Shown one piece after another: positions 22,539 to 30,723 of a stretch of DNA of 31,927 nt; within the stretch, counting starts at the first letter, position 1, and every line of letters begins with the position of its first letter. A program made the position numbers and the translations under genes. The stretch lies in the NCBI GenBank assembly GCA_040902925.1, contig JBBDWJ010000156.1:1-31927 (forward strand), read 5' to 3'. Source of the DNA: JBBDWJ01 sp040902925. Its GTDB lineage: Bacteria > Acidobacteriota > Terriglobia > Bryobacterales > UBA6623. The notes below the pieces were generated by a model. That model ran no database searches. It saw nothing but the letters and a program-made list of their open reading frames with translations, and had not been told where the DNA came from.

Positions 22539-22619
22539 TTCGGAGACTCCTTTTGAGAGAGAAACGGTCTGGGGCGGGCGCACAATGACACGCTGTCTCG
22601 ACAGTCCCGGCGCACCAGT

Positions 22620-22634
22620 TGTTTCACGGAAACA
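22620..22634. promoter_or_regulatory. Operator-like dyad upstream of the DUF4019 gene
   Basis: TGTTTC-ACG-GAAACA is a perfect 6-bp inverted repeat, 82 bases upstream of the DUF4019 start, in the 142-base gap to the SDR gene. It resembles the TTTCC/GGAAA palindromes at gltA and a wider-spaced TGTTTCC/GGAAACA pair at 27342-27375. Confidence 0.35.
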
Positions 22635-22680
22635 CTTACGAACTCTCGACCGCGCAAGTTCCGTTTGTTTGTCCCAGGGC

Positions 22681-23442
22681 TCACTCCATCAGCATGCCGC
22701 CGTTGATCTCGAGCGACTCCCCGACGATGTGAGAGGCCGCATCGCCGGCTAGAAAAACGATTGCCCCGGCGATCTCCGCCGGCTCTCCGGCGCGGCCCTG
22801 GGGAATCGTCGAGACCATCGCTTTCATGCGCTCGGGCGGGCTGAAGCGCTCGTGGAATGGCGTCAGAATGACTCCCGGGTTGACGGCGTTCACGCGCACG
22901 CCGTGGGCGATCAGCTCCTTGGCGTGCCCTTTCGTCATCGCCGTCATCGCCGCTTTTGCTGTTGCGTAAGCAGTGGCGCCGGGGCCGCCGCCATTGCGCG
23001 CCGCGATGGAGCTGACGTTGATGATCGCGCCCGAGCCGCGCTCGGTCATGTGGCGCGCGACGGCCTGGGTCGTCCAGAACGCGCTGTTGAGGTTGATGTC
23101 GAGCACGCGCTGCCAGAATTCGTCGTCGATGTCGAACAGCGATTTGCGGTCCACCAGCGAGCCGGCGTTGTTGACGAGGGTGTCGATCCGGCCGCAGGCT
23201 TTGAGCACTTCGACCGCGAGACGGCGGCATTCCGCCGCCTTGGAAAGATCGGCCTGAAACAGCCAAGCCTTGCCGCCGGAGTCCGCAATGCTGTCGGCGA
23301 CTTTGCGGGCGGCGGCCTCACTCGAGTTGTAATGAACCGCCACTTGCGAGCCTTCGGCCGCGAAAGCCAGGGCCGTGGCCGCGCCGATGCCGGTGCTGGC
23401 GCCTGTAATCAGCGTGACGTGAGAAGATGGAAACTTGGGCAT
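22681..23442 (-). CDS. Short-chain dehydrogenase/reductase (classical SDR)
   Basis: 253 residues. The cofactor motif TGASTGIG is at 13-20 (with His38 and Asn39 after the second strand suggesting NADP use), NNAG at 91-94, the catalytic Ser144/145 in INVSS, and Tyr159 with Lys163 in YATAK. The C-terminal GESLEINGGMLM is typical of FabG-like and sugar or aldonate dehydrogenases. It is divergent from an aldehyde dehydrogenase and a FAH-family gene, so it may oxidise a pentose or other sugar, but a general FabG-like role is also possible. The ATG at 23442 lies nine bases after a TACAAT -10 box and has no Shine-Dalgarno site, so the mRNA may be leaderless; an in-frame TTG lies at 23478. Confidence 0.88.
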   Translation of the reverse strand: MPKFPSSHVTLITGASTGIGAATALAFAAEGSQVAVHYNSSEAAARKVADSIADSGGKAWLFQADLSKAAECRRLAVEVLKACGRIDTLVNNAGSLVDRKSLFDIDDEFWQRVLDINLNSAFWTTQAVARHMTERGSGAIINVSSIAARNGGGPGATAYATAKAAMTAMTKGHAKELIAHGVRVNAVNPGVILTPFHERFSPPERMKAMVSTIPQGRAGEPAEIAGAIVFLAGDAASHIVGESLEINGGMLME

Positions 23443-23451
23443 AGCCGACCA

Positions 23452-23478
23452 ATTGTAGTACAAAGGAAAGTTTGCCAA
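23452..23478 (-). promoter_or_regulatory. Possible leaderless promoter of the SDR gene
   Basis: On the minus strand -10 TACAAT (23457-23452) lies nine bases before the ATG at 23442. The best -35 is TTGGCA (23478-23473), with a short 15-base spacer. The spacing of -10 to ATG is the same as at gntP. Confidence 0.45.
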
Positions 23479-23498
23479 TTTCCTAGGGAGATTTCTTG

Positions 23499-24950
23499 AT
23501 GAGCCAGCCGCAAAAGTATCCGAACTACATCAACGGAGAATGGGTGGAGTCGGAGAAGACGTTCGAGAACCGCAACCCCGCCGATACCGACGAAATCGTC
23601 GGCGTTTTCGCGAAGGGATCAGCCGCCGACATCACCCGGGCGGCCGACGCCGCTGAGGCCGCCTTTCCCGCTTGGGCGGCGATGAATGCGCCGGCCCGCG
23701 CCAAGTTTCTATTCAAGGTCGCCGATATTCTCGAGGGCCGCTTGGGCGAGCTGGCCCGCGAAATGACTCGCGAGGAAGGCAAGACGGTTCCCGAAGCCAC
23801 CGGCGAGACGATGCGGTCGATCAACATCTTCCGCTACTTCGCGGGCGAGGGCGCGCGCATGCCCGGCATGCTGGTGCCTTCCGAGCGTGACCGCGTGTTC
23901 ATGTATTCCATCCGCAAGCCGCTCGGCGTGGTCGGCCTGGTCACTCCCTGGAATTTTCCGAGCGCGATTCCGGCCTGGAAGCTCGCGCCGGCGTTGATTG
24001 CGGGCAATACCGTGATTCTCAAGCCGGCCTCGACGGCGCCGCTCAGCGCCTGGCGCATTGTGGAGGCGTGCCACGAAGCCGGCATCCCCAAAGGAGTCGT
24101 CAACTTTGTGGCCGGCTCGGGCGGCGAGCTCGGCGAGGCGCTGGTCAATGCCAAGCCGCTGAAGGCGATCTCGTTTACGGGGTCGTGCTCCGTCGGCGAC
24201 TGGCTCCACGAGCGCGCCTCGAAGCGCAAGCTGCGCATCCAGCTCGAAATGGGCGGCAAGAATCCGACCATCGTCCTCGCCGACGCTGACCTCAAGGCCG
24301 CCATCGCGAACACCGTCAACGCGGCGATGTTTTCCACCGGCCAGAAATGCACCGCTACCAGCCGCGTGATCGTCGAGGAATCGATCTACGACGAGTTTCT
24401 GAAGGGCGTCGTCGAGCAGACCAAGGCCCTCAAGGTCGGCAACGGACTAAACGACGGCATCCAGATCGGCCCCGCCATCGATAAGTCGCAGCTCGAAACC
24501 AACGCCCGCTACTGCGAGATCGCGCAGAAGGAAGGCGCCAAGCTCGAGTGTGGCGGGAAGATTCTCAAAGACGGCGACTACGCCAAGGGATACTTCTTCG
24601 AGCCCACCGTGTTCAGCGGCGTCACGGAAAAGATGCGCATCGCCCAGGAGGAAGTTTTCGGCCCGGTGCTGGCGGTGATGAAGGCCAAGGACTTCACGCA
24701 CGCCATGAAGCTCGCGAATAATATCGAGTTCGGGCTTTCGGCTTCGATCCAGACGAACAACGTCTCGCGTATATTCGAGTACGTGTCGCAAATCGAGGCG
24801 GGGCTGATCACCGTCAATCTGCCCAGCGCGGGCGTCGAGTATCAGTTACCGTTCGGCGGCACCAAGGGATCGAGCTTCGGCCCCAAAGAGCAGGGTCCGT
24901 CGGCGCTCGATTTCTACAGCGACTGGAAAACGATCTATCTGAAGTATTGA
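23499..24950 (+). CDS. NAD(P)-dependent aldehyde dehydrogenase (2-oxoglutarate semialdehyde dehydrogenase-like)
   Basis: 483 residues, a complete ALDH. It has Asn152 in PWNFPSAIP, the cofactor Lys175 (ILKPAS), the general base Glu250 (LEMGGKNP) and the nucleophile Cys284 in GQKCTATSRV. The N-terminal YINGEWV is typical of the semialdehyde dehydrogenase branch. GGGAG lies eight bases before the ATG; the TTG immediately upstream is less likely. It is followed by a FAH-family gene in a coupled arrangement. That pair is known from Weimberg-type pentose oxidation (2-keto-3-deoxypentonate dehydratase plus 2-oxoglutarate semialdehyde dehydrogenase), hence the suggested substrate. Succinate semialdehyde is an alternative. 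Confidence 0.92.
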   Translation: MSQPQKYPNYINGEWVESEKTFENRNPADTDEIVGVFAKGSAADITRAADAAEAAFPAWAAMNAPARAKFLFKVADILEGRLGELAREMTREEGKTVPEATGETMRSINIFRYFAGEGARMPGMLVPSERDRVFMYSIRKPLGVVGLVTPWNFPSAIPAWKLAPALIAGNTVILKPASTAPLSAWRIVEACHEAGIPKGVVNFVAGSGGELGEALVNAKPLKAISFTGSCSVGDWLHERASKRKLRIQLEMGGKNPTIVLADADLKAAIANTVNAAMFSTGQKCTATSRVIVEESIYDEFLKGVVEQTKALKVGNGLNDGIQIGPAIDKSQLETNARYCEIAQKEGAKLECGGKILKDGDYAKGYFFEPTVFSGVTEKMRIAQEEVFGPVLAVMKAKDFTHAMKLANNIEFGLSASIQTNNVSRIFEYVSQIEAGLITVNLPSAGVEYQLPFGGTKGSSFGPKEQGPSALDFYSDWKTIYLKY

Positions 24951-24957
24951 GGTCAGC

Positions 24958-25806
24958 ATGAAACTGGCACAGATTCGCAATGCCGCCGGCGGCGTCACGG
25001 CGGCCATCGTCGCCGAAGACGGCTACCGTCTGATCGGCGGTGAGACCATCGCCTCGCTCATCATCGAGGCGGAGCGCCGGGGAAGCGACCTGGCCAAGGT
25101 AGCCCGCGAGCTGGCTTCTTCCGAGGCCGTTAACGGGGACGCGATCATTCCCGTCAACCCCGCCGAGGTTTGGGCGTGCGGTTGTACGTACGCGCCCAGC
25201 GCCGCATTTCGTGACGCCGAGCACGGCACTCGCGAAGGCATGTACGCCTACGTGCATAATCCGAAGCACCGGCCCGAGATCTTTTTCAAAGGAAACGACC
25301 ATCACTGTGTCGGCCCGGGCGAAGATATCGGCATCCGCTCGGATTCCAAGTTCACGGCGCCCGAGCCGGAGCTGGCAGTGATAGTCAACAGCAAGGGGAA
25401 GGTGCTCGGCTACACTCTCGGGAACGACGTATCCGCCTGGGATATCGAGCGAGAGAACGCCCTTTACCTGCCCCAATCGAAGGTCTACAAGGCGTGCTGC
25501 TCGCTGGGTCCGGTGATAGTGACGCCCGACGAAATCAAGGACCCTTACAAGCTGGAGATGACCTGCACGATCTATCGCGGCAAGAAAAAAACCTTCGAAG
25601 GCGCCGTTTCGACCAAGAAACTGCGGCGCAAAATCGAAGAGCTGATCAAATACCTGCTGCGCAGCAATCCCATCCCTTCGCCGACGGTCGTGTTGACCGG
25701 GACGGGGATCATCGTCACGGAAGAGTCGGCGCTCAAGGCCGGCGACGTGGTGACGATCGAGATTCCAGAGATCGGCAAGCTCGTCAACAAGGCCGTGAAG
25801 GTGTGA
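24958..25806 (+). CDS. FAH-family protein, AraD1/XylX-like (probable 2-keto-3-deoxy-aldonate dehydratase)
   Basis: 282 residues of the fumarylacetoacetate hydrolase superfamily. The metal site is Glu136 and Glu138 (PEPELA) with Asp157 (LGNDVSAWDIE). The sequence WACGCTYAPS, the long EIFFKG..HHCVGPGEDIGIRSDS and LYLPQSKVYKACCSLGP fit the AraD1/XylX branch, whose members act on 2-keto-3-deoxy-pentonates, better than FAA hydrolase itself. Its start overlaps the ribosome-site region: TGAGGT (24948-24953) combines the aldehyde dehydrogenase stop and the Shine-Dalgarno site, so the two are co-translated. It is convergent with the amidohydrolase, 11 bases apart. Confidence 0.87.
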   Translation: MKLAQIRNAAGGVTAAIVAEDGYRLIGGETIASLIIEAERRGSDLAKVARELASSEAVNGDAIIPVNPAEVWACGCTYAPSAAFRDAEHGTREGMYAYVHNPKHRPEIFFKGNDHHCVGPGEDIGIRSDSKFTAPEPELAVIVNSKGKVLGYTLGNDVSAWDIERENALYLPQSKVYKACCSLGPVIVTPDEIKDPYKLEMTCTIYRGKKKTFEGAVSTKKLRRKIEELIKYLLRSNPIPSPTVVLTGTGIIVTEESALKAGDVVTIEIPEIGKLVNKAVKV

Positions 25807-25817
25807 AGTAGCCGCGG

Positions 25818-27131
25818 CTACTCGACTTTCCTGCCCGCCAGGTACACCGCGTCGATCGAGCGCGTGTTGCGGATATTCTCCAGCGGGTTCTTCTCGAGCA
25901 CGATCAGGTCCGCGGCCTTGCCCTTCGCCAGCGTACCGAACTCTTTCTGGACTCGCAGAGTCTCCGAAGCCGTCTTCGAAAACGCCACGATCACGTCCAT
26001 CGGTTTGAGCCCGGATTCGACCATCAACTCCATCTCCATGTGCTCGAAGAAGCCCGGAAAGCGCGCCGGCGGGCCGGTGTCGGTGCCGAATCCGATGCGC
26101 ACACCGGCGTCGGCGAGCAGTTTGAGGTTGCGCATCGCCATCTTGAGGTCCTGCTTACCCTGCTCGACTGTTTTCGGATCCGACTGTGTCGCCTTGAGCT
26201 TCGTCTTGACAGCCTGAATCGTCATGGCATCGACCCGCTTGGTGAAAAACGGATCATCAAGCCATTCCGGCGGATCAGAGTAGACGTAGGTGGAAATCTC
26301 CCGCATCAGGGTCGGCACGTAGGTTGCGTTGCGGCTCTTGATTTTGCTGATCAGCTCCTTGTCCACGACCTTGTCGCGCACGCTGTGGGCCATCATGTCG
26401 AGCCCGGCGTCCATCAGGCTTTTCGCGTCGGCCAGCTCATACAGGTGAGCGAAAGCTAGCATCCGGCGCTTGTGTGCCTGCTCGATGATGGCCTTGCGAA
26501 TCTCCTCCGAGATTTTTGGATATTCGCCGTGGTGGGTATCGACCCACATCTTGGCGATGTCGGCGCCCTTGTCGGCGAGCTGATCGACGCGCGCTCGCGC
26601 CTGCGCCGCCGAGGCCACCTCCTGGGCGACACCTTTGACTCCGGGGACCTTGGTCGGGTAGCCGCCAAGTGCGGTGAACCCTTGCAGCGCCGTAAACACG
26701 CGCGCGCCGTTCACTTTACCGCGGCGCTGTTCGTCGCGGATCTCCAGGATGATGTCGGCGTCGGTGCCCATGCTGGTGGTGGTCGTCACGCCATAGAGCG
26801 CATAGGTCTTGAGGTTTTCGTCGGCGTTCTCGCGTGTGTAGTTTTTGATGTCCTGAACCAGGCCCTTGGTCATTCCGACATGGCCATGGAGGTTGATGAT
26901 GCCCGGGATGACGAACTTGCCGGAAACGTCGACCACCTGCGCTCCTTCGGGAATCTCGATCTGGGCCGCCGGGCCCATCTCGCGGATCTTGCCGTCAGCC
27001 ATGATGATCGCCTGACCCTCGACGGGGGCGGCGCCGGTGCCGTCAATCACCGTTGCATTGTTGAGCACAATCACCTGCGCGGAAAGCCCCAGCGAACAAG
27101 CCAACAGGGCAATCAGAAAACGAAACATCAT
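25818..27131 (-). CDS. Exported amidohydrolase (imidazolonepropionase-like metal-dependent hydrolase)
   Basis: 437 residues from the ATG at 27131, with AGGAGG five bases upstream; a second ATG is the next codon. The signal peptide is MMFRFLIALLACSLGLSA with cleavage near residue 18. A metal-dependent amidohydrolase TIM barrel follows: NLHGHVG (His82, His84), a Lys in AKMWVDTHHGE, His in AFAHLYE, His in MAHSVRD, and Asp in GFGTDTGPP; the small beta domain closes with GKAADLIVLEKNPLENI. Such secreted enzymes hydrolyse cyclic or acyl-amino compounds and dipeptides; the substrate cannot be told. It is probably monocistronic and periplasmic. Confidence 0.92.
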   Translation of the reverse strand: MMFRFLIALLACSLGLSAQVIVLNNATVIDGTGAAPVEGQAIIMADGKIREMGPAAQIEIPEGAQVVDVSGKFVIPGIINLHGHVGMTKGLVQDIKNYTRENADENLKTYALYGVTTTTSMGTDADIILEIRDEQRRGKVNGARVFTALQGFTALGGYPTKVPGVKGVAQEVASAAQARARVDQLADKGADIAKMWVDTHHGEYPKISEEIRKAIIEQAHKRRMLAFAHLYELADAKSLMDAGLDMMAHSVRDKVVDKELISKIKSRNATYVPTLMREISTYVYSDPPEWLDDPFFTKRVDAMTIQAVKTKLKATQSDPKTVEQGKQDLKMAMRNLKLLADAGVRIGFGTDTGPPARFPGFFEHMEMELMVESGLKPMDVIVAFSKTASETLRVQKEFGTLAKGKAADLIVLEKNPLENIRNTRSIDAVYLAGRKVE

Positions 27132-27462
27132 GGAATCCTCCTGCAAGTTGCTACAAGCACTATCGCCTGCACCTCGCGCGCGAGAAGCGGGATCTTGCCT
27201 GCCATTGAGTAGTTCCTGCCATTGAAGTAGTAACGAAAGCCGCGCTCAGCACGCTTTTAGCGCCGCTTGAAAGTGTAGCAGGCAAAGCCCTTTCCAGCAC
27301 CCGCACAAGGACCGAGCCAGACTGCCGCGAGCCAGGGCGGCTGTTTCCCGATCCAGTGAAAACATACCGGAAACACCCTTCGGCCGGGCGGCATCGACCC
27401 CTGAACATCCACAAAAAACGGTATGTTAGACTAACCGGCAGCGTTCCGGGAGGGTGTAAGTC
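27132..27462. other. Divergent intergenic region, 331 bases
   Basis: Lies between the amidohydrolase (minus) and the ferredoxin-domain gene (plus). It holds an imperfect direct repeat of about 17 bp (CCTGCCATTGA-GTAGT, near 27199-27232), and a widely spaced perfect 7-bp dyad TGTTTCC-N20-GGAAACA (27342-27375). A possible promoter for the plus gene (TATGTTAGACT, near 27421) is weak. No open frame looks real. Confidence 0.55.
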
Positions 27463-28311
27463 GTGCAGATAGATCCCAACAAATGTGTAGCCTGCGCAAA
27501 CTGCGTGCCCGTCTGTCCGATGGGCGCGATCTACATCGACCCCAAGATCAATCGGGCGACGATTGATTCCGATGCCTGCGTCGAATGCGGCACCTGCTTC
27601 CGCATGAGCAAAGAGCACCTGAATCCGACGTTCGTGCGGACCGTCCGCGGCTTGGCCAAGATGTTCCGGTTCCGTTTTGAGCCCGAGCCGGACGTTTGCC
27701 CGACCTCAAGCTTCGTCCTCGACGAGCTGGCTTGGCCTCGCATTGTGCGTCGCGTTTTCAGCGACCCAGTTGTCGAGCACGCCTCGACCGGAATCAAGGG
27801 GCGCGGCACCGAAGAGGTCAAGACCAACGACGTCGCCCATCGCGTGGACGTCGGCGAGGTCGGCTACGTCATCGAGTTTGGCCGGCCGGGCGTGGGCGTG
27901 CGGTTCCATGAGATCCAGGCAATGACGACGGCGCTCGCCGCCCTGGGCGTGAAGTTCGAGGCCAAGAACCCGATCACGCACTTGATGACCGACCAGTCGA
28001 CAGGCGCGCTCAAAGTAGACCTGCTAAACGAAAAAATTCTGTCGGCGATCGTCGAGATCAAGACCACCATCGAGATGGTTCCTAAAGTGCTCGACACGAT
28101 CACCGAAGTTTCCAAGCAAATCGACACGGTGATCGCCGTCGGCTGCTCGACGCGCTGCGATGAAAACGGCGAAGACAAGGTGCTGGCGCCGCTGCTCGAA
28201 GACCTCGGCTACGCAGCGGTCCGCGCCAAGACCAATCTGGGACTCGGCCGGGTGACGAACGTCGCGAAGAAGGAGCAAGTCGGTGACGAACACCTTGCAT
28301 CGGTACGGTAA
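27463..28311 (+). CDS. Ferredoxin-domain protein with large unknown C-terminal domain
   Basis: 282 residues. The N-terminus is a 2[4Fe-4S] ferredoxin fold: Cys8, Cys11, Cys14 and Cys18 (CVACANCVPVCP), then Cys39, Cys42 and Cys45 (CVECGTC). The normal fourth Cys of the second cluster is missing at its usual place; Cys79 in DVCPTS may replace it. The C-terminal 180 residues (HRVDVGEVGYVIEFGRPG, HEIQAMTTALAALGVKFE) are not recognised and include Cys228 and Cys232 (GCSTRC). There is no signal peptide. The start is a GTG at 27463 with GGGAGG nine bases upstream. It overlaps the next gene by 29 bases, so the pair is a coupled unit, perhaps an electron-transfer subunit and its enzyme. Confidence 0.85.
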   Translation: MQIDPNKCVACANCVPVCPMGAIYIDPKINRATIDSDACVECGTCFRMSKEHLNPTFVRTVRGLAKMFRFRFEPEPDVCPTSSFVLDELAWPRIVRRVFSDPVVEHASTGIKGRGTEEVKTNDVAHRVDVGEVGYVIEFGRPGVGVRFHEIQAMTTALAALGVKFEAKNPITHLMTDQSTGALKVDLLNEKILSAIVEIKTTIEMVPKVLDTITEVSKQIDTVIAVGCSTRCDENGEDKVLAPLLEDLGYAAVRAKTNLGLGRVTNVAKKEQVGDEHLASVR

Positions 28312-28957
28312 CGCGGAGAGCTTCCGCGACGATTACATTCTCTTCGCGATCCCCTGTAAGGGTAAGAACGACGAGGGCGCCGTCGAGAAGCAGAAGACGT
28401 TTCTGCGTATCTGCCAGAAACACGGCCCGTCGAACATGGGCAACGGCGACTGCGGCAGCCACAAGCCGACGCAGAAAATGAACCCGACGCAGCACTGGAA
28501 TCGCGATGCGACGCCCGACTTCGAGAACGTCATCGAAGGCGTCCACAAGACCGGTACAGTCGCCGCCGTGTTCAATTCGCGCGAGAAGGCCGAGGCCTGC
28601 CTGCGCGATGTGATCGAGGCCGATCTAGGGCTGTCGATCAACATGAGCACGTCGGTCGAAGGCGCCCACCAGGCCGCCCAGTGTTGCGGCATCCACCGCC
28701 ATAGCGTCGAGTACTCGCTGGGCTTCGCCGATCCGCACGATCACCTGCCCAACAGCCAGGTCCTCGAGCTGTCGACCATGTGCGGGCACGGCATGGTGTC
28801 GTTCAACTTCGCGCGCAAAATGCTCGACATGGTGCGTGAAGGCCGCCGCAGCCCGGAGCAGGCGGTAGCGACGCTGGCGCGCTTCTGCCCCTGCGGCGTC
28901 TACAACCCGGACCGTGCCAAGCGCATTCTCGAAGAGGCGCGAAGCCACACCGCGTAG
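28283..28957 (+). CDS. Cys/His-rich cytosolic protein of unknown function, coupled to the ferredoxin protein
   Basis: 224 residues beginning with GTG at 28283; AAGGAG seven bases upstream decides this start. Nine cysteines stand at 25, 44, 57, 106, 134, 135, 167, 202 and 204, in motifs such as IPCKGK, NGDCGSHKP, QCCGIHRHS, MCGHGMVS and FCPCGVYN, with twelve histidines among them. This suggests an Fe-S or other metal centre, and the adjacent ferredoxin protein would be its electron partner. No transmembrane segment or signal peptide is seen. I do not recognise the family. A weak hairpin with TTTT follows at 28982-29006. Confidence 0.83.
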   Translation: MTNTLHRYGNAESFRDDYILFAIPCKGKNDEGAVEKQKTFLRICQKHGPSNMGNGDCGSHKPTQKMNPTQHWNRDATPDFENVIEGVHKTGTVAAVFNSREKAEACLRDVIEADLGLSINMSTSVEGAHQAAQCCGIHRHSVEYSLGFADPHDHLPNSQVLELSTMCGHGMVSFNFARKMLDMVREGRRSPEQAVATLARFCPCGVYNPDRAKRILEEARSHTA

Positions 28958-28981
28958 AAGACGCGAAGCAACGCGCCGCGT

Positions 28982-29006
28982 TTCCAACCAACTTCGGTTG
29001 AATTTT
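28982..29006 (+). terminator. Weak intrinsic terminator after the Cys/His-rich gene
   Basis: CAACC pairs with GGTTG (five base pairs, with a further TT/AA across a bulged C), or CAAC-TTCG-GTTG with a UUCG tetraloop, followed by AATTTT. It lies in the 148-base gap between two convergent genes. Confidence 0.45.
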
Positions 29007-29105
29007 CCCAGACGCGGATATGCAGCCGGCTTGAAGCTCACGCTCGCGCAGTCGGGTTAGCTACGACACTGTGCCGAAAAGAGCAGGCTGGGTTGCTGGC
29101 CCAAG

Positions 29106-30467
29106 CTAAGTCAGAGGCACCAGAATCGCCGCTATTTGCGTCACCACATACCCCGTAACGCCCAGCACCACCAGCAGCGGCGTCCAGGTCTGCAGCGCCT
29201 CGATTTCCGTGAGCCCTGACATCTGCTTGTAGATCCAGAAGCCGCTGTCGTTCATCCAAGACCCCACCAATGACCCCGAACCAATTGCGCAGGCGACATA
29301 GACCGCGTGAAACGGCGGCGGGCTAACCAGGATGATCGGGGCCATGATCGACGACACCGTAATCATGGCGACGGTGCCCGACCCTTGCGCCACCTTCAGC
29401 AGCGCGCCAAGCAGGAAGCTCAGCAGCAGTACCGGAATGCCCCAAGCCTGCGACATGTCGCCGAGCGTTTTGCCGACCTGCGCCAGCACCAGCATGCCGC
29501 CAAATGCCCCGCCAGCGGCCGTGATCAAAATAATCAGTCCGCCGCTGGCAAACGCCGTCTCCACCGGCTTTGCCAACTCGCCCAGCGAATAGCCACGCTG
29601 GCTCGCCAGCAGGTACAGCGAAATCGCCGCCGAGACCAGCAAAGCAAAGTTCGGATTCCCGAGGAAACCCGTTATGCCGGTAAGCTGCGGCTGGGTGTCG
29701 CCGTACATCGCCATCGCGACGGTGTTGGAGGTGATGAACAGAACGGGCAGCACGATTGGCAGCATCGCCATGAAAAAGCTCGGAAGCTGGTCATCGCGCT
29801 GGCCAGCCAGTTCCTCCAGCTCCTTTAAGGTGAGGCCGGGCGTTTCGCGCAAGGGAATGTCGAGCTGCTTGTCGCGGTAGATGGCAAAGAACCACCCCGC
29901 GATCGACATCGGCACGCCAACGATCGCGCCCACCAGAATCATCATGCCCAGATCGACGTTCAGCGTAGCAGCCATCGCCAGCGGCCCGGGTGTCGGGGGA
30001 ACCATGCTGTGCGTTACCGCGCCGCCGGCGGAAATCGACATTAAAAACAGGAGGTAGTTCTTGCCGGTGCGAACGCGCATGGCGCGAGCCAGCGGCACCA
30101 GCAAGTAGAAAACCGTGTCGAAGAAAACCGGCACCGAGAGCACATAGCCGCTGCTCAGCAACGAAATCGAGGAGTTCTTCTCGCCCAGGGCCCGCACGAA
30201 CACGCGAGTGATCTTATCGGCTGCCCCGCTTTCCATCAAGCACTGCCCGATCAACGCGGCCAGGGCGATCACGATGCCGATGCTGCCGCAGACGCGTCCG
30301 AACGCGCCGGCGACCTCCGGCATCACTTGCCCCAGCGACACCAGGGGCGAAAGCAAGCCCACCGTCATCGCCGCCGTAATCAGCGCGATGAAAGCGTTGA
30401 TTCTGAGCCCGATGATGAGTACGAAAACAACAGCAATCGCAATAACAAGAACGAGAATTGGATGCAT
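29106..30467 (-). CDS. GntP-family permease (gluconate/aldonate:H+ symporter)
   Basis: 453 residues with 12-14 hydrophobic segments and family motifs: SGYVLSVPVFFDTVFYLLVPL, HSMVPPTPGPLAMA, AQGSGTVAMITVSSI and VGSWMNDSGFWIYKQ. It imports gluconate or related sugar acids across the cytoplasmic membrane; the exact substrate cannot be read from sequence. It would match the sugar-acid enzymes at 22681-25806, although these lie about 3 kb away in a separate transcript. The ATG at 30467 has no Shine-Dalgarno site and lies nine bases after the -10 box of a good promoter, so the mRNA is probably leaderless. It is convergent with the Fe-S gene pair. Confidence 0.93.
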   Translation of the reverse strand: MHPILVLVIAIAVVFVLIIGLRINAFIALITAAMTVGLLSPLVSLGQVMPEVAGAFGRVCGSIGIVIALAALIGQCLMESGAADKITRVFVRALGEKNSSISLLSSGYVLSVPVFFDTVFYLLVPLARAMRVRTGKNYLLFLMSISAGGAVTHSMVPPTPGPLAMAATLNVDLGMMILVGAIVGVPMSIAGWFFAIYRDKQLDIPLRETPGLTLKELEELAGQRDDQLPSFFMAMLPIVLPVLFITSNTVAMAMYGDTQPQLTGITGFLGNPNFALLVSAAISLYLLASQRGYSLGELAKPVETAFASGGLIILITAAGGAFGGMLVLAQVGKTLGDMSQAWGIPVLLLSFLLGALLKVAQGSGTVAMITVSSIMAPIILVSPPPFHAVYVACAIGSGSLVGSWMNDSGFWIYKQMSGLTEIEALQTWTPLLVVLGVTGYVVTQIAAILVPLT

Positions 30468-30476
30468 GGGAGGGCA

Positions 30477-30505
30477 ATCTTAGCAGGTAGATCCGGTCGT
30501 GTCTA
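30477..30505 (-). promoter_or_regulatory. Leaderless sigma70-type promoter of gntP
   Basis: On the minus strand -35 TAGACA (30505-30500), a 17-base spacer, and -10 TAAGAT (30482-30477). The ATG (30467) follows the -10 after nine bases, so transcription should begin about three bases ahead of the start codon. The remaining gap to 30723 shows a GGGAATTC direct repeat and a seven-T run on the minus strand with no good hairpin. Confidence 0.7.
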
Positions 30506-30723
30506 CCAGCGTGGCTCAACGGCACTCGCAGCAAGGCTCCGAGCCGCGCGCGTCAGCAAGCGGTGGCTGCGAACCGCTCAATGAGCTGCTCAATTGCCAG
30601 GGTATTCGCGAACCGCCCGATTGAGGGGAATTCGATCGCTAGGGAATTCAAGGTATCCGGCAGCCGCGATGCCAAAAAAACTTGACGGGGCTCCACGTAA
30701 GGGTCGCAGGAAGTCCGCCAAAT

